Positions 9,969-21,405 of a DNA stretch of 64,000 nucleotides are shown one piece after another (the stretch's first letter is position 1; every line of letters starts with the position of its first letter). Under the pieces are notes generated by a model. That model saw nothing but the letters and a program-made list of their open reading frames with translations, did not search any database and had not been told where the DNA came from. The position numbers and the translations under genes are program-made. Source of the stretch: Phanerochaete sordida (Eukaryota; Basidiomycota; Agaricomycetes; Polyporales; Phanerochaetaceae); NCBI GenBank assembly GCA_019973155.2, contig BPQB01000076.1:62001-126000 (forward strand). Direction: 5' to 3'.

Positions 9969-12900
9969 ATGGCGCTCCCGAGCGGCGACATGAGCATCCT
10001 CGCGACGCTGCTCGCCGCGACGCTCGAGAAGCAAGGCCAGATGCTCCAGGCCATTACCGACACGAACCGCAACGTCGAACGCCTCGCGACGCGCATCGAC
10101 GGCATCGAGACGCGCATCGACAGCATCGAGACGTTCCTCCGCGGCGCGCAAAGCGCGGCGCCCGTACCCAGGGCAGCGCCGCCCGCGGCTGTTTTGCCCG
10201 CCTATGCGCCTGCGGGCGCAGTCCTTGGTGGACTTGAGCAGGCGGGTGTGCCGGTGGCTGGGCCGTCGCGCCTTCCTGGCTCTGCCGACGCGCAGAACGC
10301 GTCGGCGGGGTCGCACAAAGAAGTTGTTGCGTCGCCCTCGCCGACTATCCTCACCGCGGCGCCACCTATTGAGGCTGCTAAGCCTTTGCCAGTTTCTGTT
10401 TCTTTGAAGAACACGCATACACCCCTGCCTGAAGCGACGTCGGAGACTCCAGAAGCAGTAGTGGCGGGCCCTTCGAAGGTGTGTACCTGCTGAACCTTTG
10501 TCGCTCTGCTTGGCGCTGAAAGTACCCTGTAGAAGGGTAAGGAGCGTGAGCGTATACCTCCAGACGAGCACCCCATTCCTGCAAACCCACAAGACGTCCA
10601 GCCAAGCTTGACTGCGTCAACAATGTCCACCGACAAACCTCCTCTCCCGAACGCCCTTCACAACAATTCCGCGCAGCCTACTCCAAGTGAGCCCAAGACT
10701 CTGCCAATTCCCTCGAGTGGGCGAGCAGCACCGAAACGTGCAATCGATTCGGACTCGGATGATGACATTCCAGTCCCCCGCAAGAGGGTGCGAAAGCTGA
10801 ATCTTCCTCGCGTGAGCGTACACCATGGATAAAGGTGTATCTTGCTGATGTCTGGAGACACCCAAAGGGCCCAGTCGTGCCTCTCCCATGGACGCATGGC
10901 AAAGAACGCAGCACGCCACAAACAACCTTAGCGCTTGCGTCTACATCGACCATACCGCGGTCAGTCCCTCCACCCACCCTTCCATCCCCCGCATCTCCTG
11001 TATCCCCTCTACCCTGCCCCTCGATCCCCGCTATTGAGACGGATACGAGGCCTAACGACCCTCCGGCTTCCTCCTCGTCCACAAAGCCTTGCGTAGAGCA
11101 GCCGCGGCGCCAACGCGTCGAGGTGTTCATCTCCTGGGACGCCGAGACTCACTCACGCGCGCGCGACTCTGTGCCGCTGAGCGACCTCGACGTGCCGCAG
11201 GATGCTACCCAGAACCGCGCCGAGGCGCGTGCAGAGGCTGGCGCTTTGTTCAAGGATGCGTTCGGTTCGGGAGACCTGTCAGATCTCACTGATCTGGATA
11301 GTGACGATGGTGCCGACGACAGCGGCGACATGCTAGTAGGAGGCGACGTCGTCGTACCGGAGGCCGAGCCACCAGCGGCTTCCGAACCGGTGGCCAACGG
11401 TGGCGCCGTGCTTGGAGACGATGGTCCAGAGCACAAGCGTCCGAGGCGGACGTGTGCGAACGATGTCAACTATGCGGAGCGCTTCGCCTTTCGAGATTTC
11501 GAGGACGACGTCGGCTTCGTGCCTCTGCAGACGCGCGACTCCGACGCGGAGTACGCGCCTTCGAGGAAACCTCATCACGACCCGCTCCCGGGGCCGTCGA
11601 GCACCCGGATGCTAGCTCATCGCCTGAAAATGGCGCCGAAACACTCTCCCACTACGGCCAGTGTAAGCACGTCAGGACCTAGCGGTCCTTCATTGGCGAA
11701 GAAGCCATCGACGAAGCCCAAGTCTTCCGAACAGGTCGTGAGGCCTCCGCGAGATGCTCAACCTCCGGAAGACGAGCCTCTGCAGAAGCCGGGTCCGAGC
11801 AGTCCCCAAAAGCTGACCATCAAGATATCGCCGCAACGGCATCAGGCCGCGCCGAACGAGCCGTTAGCTGGGCCTTCAGGATCTTCGTCGGTAAGTTTCT
11901 GTATCTTCGCAGAAATCTGTGGCTTTGACGTCGTCACTTAGGTTCCACAGGCCCGTTCGAAAGCCAAGGCTGAACCACGTCCCAGCCCTCCCCTTCGTCT
12001 GCGAGACGAGGTCAAGAAAGATAAAGTTGAGCTCGAGCTTATCCCGCCTGAAGGCATTCGCCGTCGCCTGGACGGTCTGAACGCCCGCGAAGTCAAGCTG
12101 GAGCCGCGCGAACGCGACGTCGTCGTTACGCGCAGGTTCATGTCAGAGACGTACGGTGGCAACACGCAAGCCTTGTTCCCTGCGATCTCATCGACGAAAC
12201 GCGCGGCGCTCGGCGGTCACCAGCACCACATCATCTACCCGACACTCAAGCGCAACCCCGAGGCGCCGCTCATGCCCGGGCAGCCTGGTCTACTGTGCCG
12301 TGCGCTCAGCACGGTGCCTTGGGAGGATGCGGACATCACGAAGCTGAAGCTCATGGTCGGGCTCGGTGAGGGCTTGTGGGCGTACATGGGCGACTATACA
12401 ACCGAACCCGCGGTGCCTTTGTCCGAAGAAGAGTGGAACAGCCTGCCGGAGAAGGTACGTTATTGATCAGCGGACTCAGTACGGGAAGACTCACAATACC
12501 TCTCACATAGACGAAGCGGACGTGGGCGAATGACGTTGCGACCGCGAACAAGCACATTCCGCTACACAGCCGGATACTCTTGCGGGATCGGTGGGGACGA
12601 GAGCCTACCGAAGACGAAGTCAGCGAGGAGGCAGCCGTGATCAAGGCTCAAGCGAATCTACAGCCCAAGAAGCATCGCCCAAAGCCGACCGAAGACGAAC
12701 TGCAGCAGGTCATGCGTGCGTACTCGTCAGGCAAACAGGTAAGGGTCGTGTCAACCACAACCTCGCTGGTCAATGTTGAAGGCTTCTACCACTAGATCAT
12801 CTACATCTGGCGCTTCAAATGCGTCGGGTATGATGAGGCCTTCCAACGGGAACTCGTCCTCAAGTACTCGGCGTGGCAGCGCAAGTCAGCGCCAGTAGGC

Positions 12901-13353
12901 CAGCCAGCTGCTGCACCGCGCCCAGCACTTGGTGACAGAGACGGTGGTGCCGCCGCTCGCCCAACGTCCAGCGGCGAGAACACCAGCGCACCCGCGCAAG
13001 GCTCGAGCACCATCACAAGGATAGGTCCGCCGAGAGGGACTAAGCAGCTCTTGAGAAATGCAAGGCCTGCTCCCCTCCGCGCGCCACCGGCTGGCGCGGC
13101 CGCGTCAATTCCGTCCCCACCCATTACGCCTTCGCCAATCCGCGAAGTGGATCCGACTCGGGAGCAGGAGAAGCGACCCGGATCGCTGCTGGAAGAGCTG
13201 CGGGACTCGTTCTCTAAGAAGCGTCTGTACACGATTCCGGACCCCGAGCTCGCGAGGCTGTTGTTCGAGCGCCGTCATGGAATGCAGGAGATGAGGTCTG
13301 CAGGCAAGATTGAACCTAACGAGTATCTATTGGTTCGTGGACAGATTACCTGA
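9969..13353 (+). CDS. Large disordered protein with DUF6697-like C-terminal domain
   Basis: Function unknown. The N-terminus has a short coiled coil (residues about 10-58) with two near-identical heptad units, ATRIDGIETRIDSIE. Then comes a long Pro/Ser/Ala-rich disordered region with acidic patches (DSDSDDDIPVPRKRVRK; SDLTDLDSDDGADDSGD) and basic nuclear-localisation-like clusters. The structured part begins near 12060 (VVVTRRFMSETYGGN), passes LSTVPWEDADITKLKL, GLWAYMGDY, PLSEEEWNSLPEK and TWANDVA, and ends after an intron with IIYIWRFKCVGYDEAFQRELV. That pattern resembles the basidiomycete DUF6697 family. At least five introns are present. The joints around 10,820-10,930 are uncertain, because a simple splice there leaves the wrong frame unless a second small intron is removed. 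Probable nuclear or chromatin-associated protein, by inference. Confidence 0.7.
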
Positions 13354-14022
13354 CTGCCGAAGTGGATACACATATGCTGATGCGTTCCCGCTAGCTTGGC
13401 GAATTCTGTCGCAGACACGGGTTTCTATGGGAGGTTTGAGCTGTGATCTAGGGCAAGCCATCTCAACACTAGGATCATGCCTACTAGCTTCTTGTTGTTC
13501 ATATGCCTTTTCTTGGACCCAACGATGTTCCCCACTGTTATATGGATGTGAATGTTTGCACTGGTTTTGAGACCTCAAAAATTGGGTGAAACGCTGGTTG
13601 TGCCGTGCACTGAACGCCGTCTGGCAGCGGTTGCGCTGCAAGCTGTACGCCCCACCTCTCACACAAGGACTCAGCGCCCTCTGGGAGCATACCTCGCAAC
13701 TGATTACGGACCGGCGTATGCGAGCAGCGCATTACATCCTTGACGAAGTGGCCAGGGCGAGCTCTGAAGATGGAGATCCACGTGGGGTATTTTGAGGGAT
13801 GCCAGACGGCCGATATATCACAAGGGCGGTACAGAGATGCAGGAGAGCGCGCCGTGAAGCATTTATGCCATATGTCATGCAGAGCGAATAGCCATAAAAC
13901 CGAGCGAAAGCGGGATGATACATAGATGCGTGCGTGGAAGGCGGCGGGGTGTGGTGGGGATCTCTCCTAGCTTCTCCCCGGGAGCGGCAGAGCCAACATC
14001 GAACAGTGTACAGGGAGCAAGT
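13354..14022. other. Convergent intergenic region
   Basis: Between the 3' ends of the DUF6697-like gene and RPL39. Open frames on both strands have no family features. Nothing else is seen. Confidence 0.4.
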
Positions 14023-14367
14023 TTAGATGTTGAGCTTGGTGCGCCTCCAGTGACGCCTCTTGGCGTTGTACTGCAAATTGCGGGACCGTGCTTCAGCTTC
14101 AAAGCAAAACTCCACAACCACTGTAACGCACCTGGATCTTGGTATCCGACTTCAGGCGGAACCACTGGGGAATGGGCCTGGTAACGCAGTCCTTCAGCTT
14201 CTCCTGTTCCCACTCTCAGTTCATGTCGTCTCATGCTCACCGGTTCTGGCGGGAGGCCTTGGCGAGGATGCGCTTCGTGCGGAAGGTCTTTTGGGAAGGC
14301 TATATGCGTCGCAAAGTGTGCTTTCAGCACAACGGTTCTCTATTCACGCAGAGCGGCAGCGTACCAT
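14023..14367 (-). CDS. RPL39: 60S ribosomal protein eL39
   Basis: A 51-residue protein of the large-subunit exit tunnel, split so finely that no single frame shows it. Exon 1 is only the ATG (14365-14367). Exon 2 is 14241-14299 (PSQKTFRTKRILAKASRQN), exon 3 is 14132-14177 and exon 4 is 14023-14070. All introns are GT-AG, of 65, 63 and 61 nt. Joined, the four exons total 156 nt, including the TAA. Signature segments are KTFRTKRILAK, RPIPQWFRLKS, YNAKRRHWRRTKLNI. The length equals the universal 51 residues and the basic composition fits. The ATG-only first exon is supported by the required N-terminal Met-Pro-Ser and by a good donor (gtacgc) and acceptor (tatag). Confidence 0.95.
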
Positions 14368-14774
14368 CGTGCTTGACGTTGTCGGCGGCGTGGGTGAAAG
14401 GAGTAAAAAAATAAGGTTAAACAACGGGTTACGCTGTACAGTTCTGACTAAGCACCCGAAAAGGCAAGCAACTCACGTGGGCAAAGCGCGCGACGCTCTC
14501 TGACGCCATCAACGCCCGCTGAGCGCTTCGGTCTCGCGTCCCGAGTCCCGAGCGTCGTGGTGTACCTCTCTTTTGTCTTGTGCACCCTCCTCGAGCACAA
14601 CCTCACAGCTCCCGCCTACTCTCGCAAAACGAGCAAAAATAATCTACAGATACAAATGCACTGGCCCTCAAGCTGTATACACAAGATGCGAGGTATGTAT
14701 CGATACAGAGTAATAACGAGAAGTCTGCGGATGAATAGGATGTCCAATATGCCGCTCGCGAACCGTGTGCATCG
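14368..14774. other. RPL39 upstream region / F-box gene 3' flank
   Basis: Promoter side of RPL39, with a CCCGAGTCCCGAG direct repeat near 14540. No further gene is seen. Confidence 0.4.
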
Positions 14775-16561
14775 CTACGCATAATCCAACACCTCGACCT
14801 TGCCATCCTTGTCCCCGATAGCCAGTCGCCCTATCACATCCTCCAAGTCAACGGTCTTCAGCGCGTAGCGCTTCCTGAGGATATGGCTCATGTCGCATCG
14901 GCGAGCATAAAGCGGTCCTTCGCAGAAGTGCACGATGTTGGCGTTCCGGTTGACTCCAGGAAGGGAAGGAGACTTGGCTTCTCGCTCTGTCGAGATTGCT
15001 TGGGCCTGCCGCGGGCTCGCAATGTCGAAGCCCATGACGCATCGCGCAGGAAACTGCATATGGTTCGTCTCGACATTGTTGGTCTGTACCCAGAAGCCCC
15101 GACCGCTAGGCCACACTGCGAGGCCGCAGAAGGACGGGGCAACGGGCACAACTTGCGTGCAGCCCGAGGGGAGGATGAACGGAAGGACAGCTTTCGTGCC
15201 GGCAGAGGGACGGCCCTCGGTATTTGGTAAGAAGTCGTACTGCTTCAGCATGTTGAACCCGTCATTGTTTTCGCGAAGCAGGACTGTCACAGCCCCCGAA
15301 GGCCAGGAGTTTGAAGGCGGCGCAGTGGCATCCCGTTTCGATTCGTCTCGCACGGCTATGACGACTTCGCGAGCGGGGCTGTCCCAGTGAAAGGTTGCCA
15401 GAAGCTCAGCAGGGCCCTTGATGCCGTGTTCAGGCGAATGGTCGGGCAGAGAAAACACCTGAAACTCTTGCTGCCGCGCGACTAGCACGTACTGCCCGAT
15501 AATCTTCACGGTGAGTACTACGTTCGATCCCTACCGGGCTTGTTTGCATGAGTTCTCACCAGATCAATAGAAGACGCACCTCAACCACCAGTCCGCCCAC
15601 AAGTCCCGTACTATTCTGCTTCTTGGGTGGTGCCGCCAGGTACCATAGGACCGGGAAGTCTCCCGTCACGAGAAAGTTGCCATGCATTAGGTGTAACGGG
15701 GCTGCGATACGGACGAGAGGTGAGCAGCTCATGGACACTTCGATGCGCCCATGGAATGTATCCAGCGAGGCGATATAGAGCGTCACATTCGCGTCGCTAT
15801 TGCAGCCATTAGCAGTGATATTGCCTCGTCGCGGCCCTTGCACTTACTTGCCCGGCCGCCGGGCCCAAAACGCGAATTCGCCACGTCCATGGTCTGGGTC
15901 TTCGTTTACGATGACTTCCTCAATGAACACGCCGTCTTCGTGTATGCACACGATCTCATACGCTCCGGAGCCGTCAAGCGGAACTTCCCAGCAGCTCAGC
16001 CGTTTCCCCGCGAGGACAAGCAAGAACTCTCCACTCCGCCCTGGCATGAATAACACTTGCGAGACTGGAGAGGTCGGAACGTCGGCCAAGTCGTCGACCA
16101 TACACCTCGCCTCGAATTCTACTGCCTGCCTCGGCTTCGGGTTGTGCGAATACCAGTTGTCATGCAGCTTCGCGGCGTGCACGACGCGTACCTCGAGGTG
16201 TACTGCGGACAGCGACTTCAGCCCCGGGTGCGACGCCGGCATCGGCAGCCCCTTCTCGATGACATGCTGCGTGACCGCGTTCGTCCAGACCCAGCGCGAC
16301 CTGGTGAGCTTGGACAGCTTCTTGCATGTCTACGCGTGGCCACAGTCAGACGCCACGGCGTGTTTCGCGGCAGACAGCGCGTACCTGCCGCAGAGTGAGG
16401 ATGTCCTTCACCCGAATGAAGGCGATGATCTCGAGCATGACATCGTCGGGCAGCGAGAGGATCGTCTTCGGTCCGTGCATGAGGCGTGCGAGGAGGTCAG
16501 GAGCCGTGGGGTGGGGCATCGGGCGCGACATGGAGGCTGCCGTGCGCGGTGTCGAGGCCAT
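14775..16561 (-). CDS. F-box protein
   Basis: Probable substrate adaptor of an SCF ubiquitin ligase. The F-box lies near residues 25-60: ILSLPDDVMLEIIAFIR then VKDILTLRQVRAVCR, with the LPxDV...I pattern and VRxxCR end. The start at 16561 (MASTPRTAAS) is preferred. An in-frame methionine further upstream would add about 38 unconserved residues, and 16534 is also possible. After short introns come segments with beta-rich character: LEVRVVHAAKLHDNW, VSQVLFMPGRSGEFLLVLA, LSCWEVPLDG, then YVLVARQQEFQVF and a C-terminal part ending RLAIGDKDGKVEVLDYA. The repeating strand pattern suggests a propeller-like substrate-recognition domain, as in many agaricomycete F-box proteins, but no WD motif is clear. 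Members of this family are highly expanded in mushrooms and targets are not known. Confidence 0.8.
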
Positions 16562-16804
16562 GGCGGCGTCGCACAAGCTCCGGGGCGCAGACAGCGTGCA
16601 CGACGGGGTATAAGAGGGCGTCGCAATGGCGCAAGGTGCAATGTAATCCTGAAAGGCTTTGACCCCAGGCAACAAGGCTCACCAAACCGAGCCAGTGAAA
16701 GCCGTTCCCCGATCCGGCTGTTTTTCCCACGCCGTGTTGCGTCGCCTGCGCCTGCGCGCGCTGAGCGCTGAGCGTTCCTCGTTCCCGTCTTCATCTACCC
16801 CACG

Positions 16805-18435
16805 ATGGCGACGATACACCCCTCACGACTCGCGCTCGTTCCGCAGGGCCTCAGAGACACAAACACACGCACTCGAGACGCCCCGCCTCATCAATCGTCT
16901 CGCCAGCCGTCTCCTCCACGATACAAGCGGCGCTCGCCCTCGCGTTCACGTAGCAGGGACAGAGGCTACAAGCGGGATGCTCCAGGGGAGAGCAACGGAC
17001 GCAGAGACGACGGAGACGATAGGCGGAATGGTGACAAGAGCCGCAGGACGAGGGCGCGAGCAGACGACTATTTCGACTCGGAGCGCGATGATGACAGGGC
17101 GAGAGGGAGAGGCAGGGAACGCAGCCGGAGCTTGGACAGAGAAAGGGACCGCGAGCGGGAAGACAGGCGTCCAGCAGACGTAAACAGAGCGAGGCGACCG
17201 AGCCCGGAGTACTCAGAGTATAGGAGGCCCTCGCCACCGCATATGAGAGAGGAAACTCCGCCTGCAGCACCGTGGCGGCAGCAAGAGAATATGTATCCCG
17301 GGAAGCGCGATAGAGCACCGCTTGGCGTTGGACCAGGCTTCCTGGACAGGTACGTCGTGGTACGCTCTCGGCTTCGTTTCTTCGAAGTTCATGCGCTTCA
17401 ACAGCCGCAGAAAGCAGCGAGAAGAGAATACATTCAGCATATGGCCACCCTCTCCTAAGGGTCCTTCCCGATCGTACGCGGTACTTCTATTCGTCAAATT
17501 ACCGGTACTTACTGGTCCACAGTTCCGCGAGCCCAGAACGGCGCCACAAGAAGTCCAAGAAGAGGCGACGCAATGATTCAGTGTCTTCCTCCACTGACTC
17601 AGAGGAAGAGCGTCGGAGGCGCGAGCGCAAGGAGCGCAAAAAGGCGAAGAAGCATAAAGAGCGGCATCACGATAAAGATCGCCACCGCAAGTCTCGCTCG
17701 CGCTCGGTACGAAAGTATAGCGACTCAGAGGACGAAGACCGCTACCGGCGTAGTCGATATAAAGGCAGGCGCAGCAGGAGCAGGACTATCAGCGAAGAGC
17801 GCCGCCGTAGCCGAAGCCGAGAACGCTCGCACCGCAGCAAGACGCGTACTAAGAGCCCTGCAGACCGGCCGCCCACATCAGACGACGAGGACCAGTGGGT
17901 CGAGAAGCCGTCGACCTCGCTCCTTGCCGCGGCGTCGGGCTCGTCGAAGGGGAAGGAAGCTATGGCACCCCCCAGAGTCCCCGCGTCCACTTCTGGCACC
18001 ATGCTCTCCGGAGACCGAGACGCAGAAGACGACTCGGACGACGAGGTGGGACCACAGCCACTCGATATGCCTTCCAAAACCCGAAAGATCGACGAACGCC
18101 AGTACGGCGGGGCACTGCTGCGCGGTGAAGGTAGCGCGATGGCCGCGTTTCTGCAGGACGGCACCGATGTGCGCATCCCGCGCCGTGGTGAAATCGGCCT
18201 CACGTCGAACGAGATCGAGTCTTACGAGACCGTCGGGTACGTCATGAGCGGCAGCAGGCACCGACGCATGAACGCCGTGCGTATGCGGAAGGAGAACCAG
18301 GTCATCAGCGCAGAAGAGAAGAGGGGCATCTTACAGCTGCAGAGGGAGGAGCGCGAGAGGAGAGAGGCTATCCTCCGCGAGGAGTTCCAAGAACTGGTCA
18401 AGGATAAGCTCAAGTCTGCTGGGCCTGCGAAGTGA
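16805..18435 (+). CDS. NKAP / UPF0396 (SynMuv) family protein, RNA-splicing related
   Basis: Nuclear protein related to NKAP, an RNA-binding and spliceosome-associated factor. The N-terminal two thirds are Arg/Ser- and Arg/Asp-rich (RRSPSRSRSRDRG, RERSRSLDRERDRERED, many RS dipeptides), typical of splicing proteins. Two introns near 17350 and 17475 join FLD to SRRKQREENTFSIWPPSPK and then SASPERRHKKSKKRRR; the FSIWPPSPK motif is a family mark. The C-terminal NKAP domain (last about 130 residues) reads VGPQPLDMPSKTRKIDERQYG, ALLRGEGSAMAAFLQDG, RIPRRGEIGLTSNEIESYE and YVMSGSRHRRMNAVRMRKEN, all close to the family consensus. Start at 16805. Confidence 0.92.
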
Positions 18436-18557
18436 TTGTGTCGCGTCCTTATTTGTCTTGTACTCACTGTATTTGCTTTATTGGATCAGCCACGATTCAG
18501 CATGTGTCCAAAGTCTTCCATCCTGTCCGCTAGTACATGAAGCAGTCGACCGTACGA

Positions 18558-19202
18558 TTACAACTCCTCGCGAGGAGTTCTCGAGTCAAGACCAACAAGC
18601 TCAACATCGAATACCAGTGCTGCGTTGGGAGGAATGACGCCTCCAGCACCGCGAGAGCCTTGAAATAGCAAGCGATAAGTTTTATTAGGCACCCTGAGAG
18701 GCAAATCACGAACCGTATGCCATCGTCGAAGGAATGGTGAGAATGCGCTTCTCGTTGAGGCACATGCCCTGCAGACCTCGGTCCCAGCCCTTGATGACCT
18801 GGCCAACGCCCACTGCAATGCTACTGAGTATATGTAGCCTTACTGGATCTCGCTGCGGACTCACGAGTCAATGGCAACGGCTGGCCACGGTCCCGACTAG
18901 CAGCAAGCACATCTGTGAGTAAACACGGTACTGTTTCCGACCTCCTCACCTCGAGTCGAATTTCTTGCCATCGGAGAAGAGGGTGCCAGTCTGCACACGC
19001 TTTCAGCTCCATGCCCGCCTGCCCATACTATTAATGGACTCACGTAGTGGACCTTAATAGAGTCGCCGTCCTTTGCAGTCACGGGGCAGTCATCAGGCTT
19101 GTACGTCGTCTCGATCACGAGCTCGGTGGGCGGTACGCGCTCCTCGTCGGCGAGGGCAACGGCGGCAAGGGCCAGGAGAGGGAGCACGCTGAGGAACTTC
19201 AT
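18558..19202 (-). CDS. FKBP-type peptidyl-prolyl isomerase, ER-resident (FKBP2-like)
   Basis: Secretory-pathway prolyl isomerase. A signal peptide ([18 protein letters not shown]) is followed by [21 protein letters not shown]. Five exons join to the single FKBP domain: [63 protein letters not shown], then [21 protein letters not shown]. The FK506-pocket residues expected from the family are visible (Tyr in VHY, Asp in KFDS, Val-Ile in GQVIKGW, Trp in KGW, Tyr in AYG, Phe in VFDVE). The protein ends in REEL, an HDEL-like ER retrieval signal. The intron before LGVGQ uses the acceptor at attgcag, not the nearer tcag, because only that keeps frame. Start at 19202. Confidence 0.93.
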
Positions 19203-19439
19203 GGAGAGCGAGTGGGTTGAGTTGAGGTGGTGCAAAGCGCGACGTGTCCAGCAGGTGCGCGTCTCCAACACGCTATTAATGGGCGTCTCAATCTCCCCAC
19301 GGTCGTCGGGTTAGGGCTCCCACAATGCAATGTCCAGGAACAGCGCGGCTTTCCCACGCCGTTCCCCCGCAAGTCGCGTCCCCGCCGCTGCGCGAGAGCT
19401 CTTGCTCGCCATCTGCCACAGCGACGACATCCTGCATGC

Positions 19440-21259
19440 ATGACGATGGAAAACATCGCCGCTATTGGCGCAGGCCTTGGTCTTCGCGTGCTCATTGACA
19501 CCGTCGCCGGTCGCACCTACACCGCTTCTGTGCTCATCGGCCTGTGGGAGGGCATTGTCCTCAATCACTTCCTCGCCAAGTTCCCCTCCTCCGCTGAGCC
19601 CATCCTAGCCCTAGGCTTTCGACTCTTTGTGGACTTTCTGTTTACCGAATCCCTCGCTCGCTTGATGATTATTTTGTTATGGACAGGTCTAGGGATGCTG
19701 CTGGCAGACGTCAGTGTGCAGCTCTCTGCTGATTATCGCTTCCGCCGCCTCTGGAGGAAGACACAGCAAAACCTGCCCGTCCCCCTGAGTAACCGCAGCC
19801 GCTCCCTCCCCCAGCGTGTCCGCTTCTACGACAACCCTGAGGCGTCTGGCTCAGGCTCCGGAAGTGCCACCCTCAGCGTCGCTTCCCCAGGCGTGCCAGT
19901 ACGTCCCACGACAACTCCAGTGCCCGGTAGATATGACCAGTGGTCCGAGGCTACACGCTCGACTGGAACAGACCAATCCCGAACCGTCTCCGACGCCGCC
20001 TCTGCGACCCTGGAAACCTCTGAACACGCCCGCGACTTCATCGCAGAGTTCGGGCAGGAGCGATCGCGCACGCCCTCCGAGCTCGAGTATGTGACCCTTC
20101 CTGCAATACCTGACGCACCCGATACTCCTGGCCCGGTCCCACCAGCCGGCAGATATCCCTCCCGGCCGCTCACTGGCGCAAGCTACCCCACGATACCGGA
20201 TGACATTGCCGACCTGCCAGTCGAGCTCGACAGACGTTCCGTAGGAGGTTCAGGACTTACAACTCCTCCGAGTCAGCGATCTGCCCTTGCTGGCTTACCA
20301 GAAGAGGACCGGCCAAGGGTCCACTCTGGTCTCACGAGCCCAGAGCCCGTCCGCTCTCCGCTTTCAGTACAGACGTCGGGTCTGCCACCGACGGTTTCTG
20401 TACCGCCGCCTCCCGAGAAGGTGGCCGAGGCTCAACCCATGCGGCTTACGCTCGCAGACCCATCACCTACCTCAATGCCGCCGCCTGTCGCGATGCCCGA
20501 GCCAGTCGCCGTCTCCGTCTCTCAGTTACCCAACATACCCACGCCCGACGACAACGTCCCCAACCGAAATTCTGACCCCCCTCCGACCTTCGAGGAGGCG
20601 ATCAAGAGCCCACCTATACCGGACGACCTGTCCGTAATGGACCAGGACAGCGTCATCTCCGGCGCGGATAAACAGGCAGTCATTGCGAGGGCGGACGATA
20701 TGCGCAAGAAGGCGCGGGAGCAGGAGAAGGAGCGGGACAGGATCAGGCAAGCGTGGCGGAAGGCGGAGAGGGAGGGGCGTTTCTTCGACGCGCTGCGTCT
20801 CGAGATCGAGCTCGAGGACGCGCAGGCGCAGGTCGACTCATTGCACGCAAAGGCTGCGCGACGCTACTTCCATGGTCAGTCTCCGCGCACTCTTGTTCGT
20901 TGCCAGATCTTGGTCTGATCGACTTGCAGCGCACAACCTCGAACGAAGTTCTCATGAAGTCGACGTCCACCGTCTCACATCTGCTGAAGCCATCACTCAT
21001 GTGAGGAAAGGCCTACGACAGGCGTTGATCCAAGAGTCGCCGGAGCTTCGTGTCATCGTTGGCAAGGGATTGCACTCTAAGAACAACCAACCCGTCTTGA
21101 AGAAGGCTATTATGGATGAGCTGAAGAAGTGAGTACAATCAGCATACACACTGATACCGACGTGTTTACGCTCATTACAGCAAATATCGCATCACAGCTA
21201 CCGAGGACCCAAAGAATGCTGGGGTGCTCATAATAAAAATGCCCCCTCCTCCCTCGTGA
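19440..21259 (+). CDS. Membrane-anchored Smr-domain protein
   Basis: The N-terminus (start 19440 or the second Met at 19446) carries about three hydrophobic helices (IAAIGAGLGLRVLIDTVAG, TASVLIGLWEGIVLNHFLA, LARLMIILLWTGLGMLLAD). A long Pro/Ser/Thr-rich linker of about 330 residues follows, then a charged coiled coil (MRKKAREQEKERDRIRQAW). The C-terminal Smr domain has SSHEVDVHRLTSAEAI and VIVGKGLHSKNN, matching the family DLHG-like and GxGxHS motifs; the usual Gly of DLHG is Arg here. Two introns near 20873 and 21130 complete the domain, ending ITATEDPKNAGVLIIKMP. Smr domains are nicking nucleases or RNA endonucleases in other proteins. The membrane-anchored architecture is common in basidiomycetes, but its role is unknown. 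It is divergent from the FKBP gene with a promoter of about 240 bp. Confidence 0.8.
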
Positions 21260-21405
21260 CCCCTGATTTCCATGGATCCTGGAAGGCTTGGTTTTATTTA
21301 TGACACCTGGATGTACATCACCGTTATACCCTCTACCTTCGCTGCTCCCGTTGTGCTCCTGTTGTCTGTACTGTACACCCACTCGCTATACACCCATCCA
21401 CGTCG

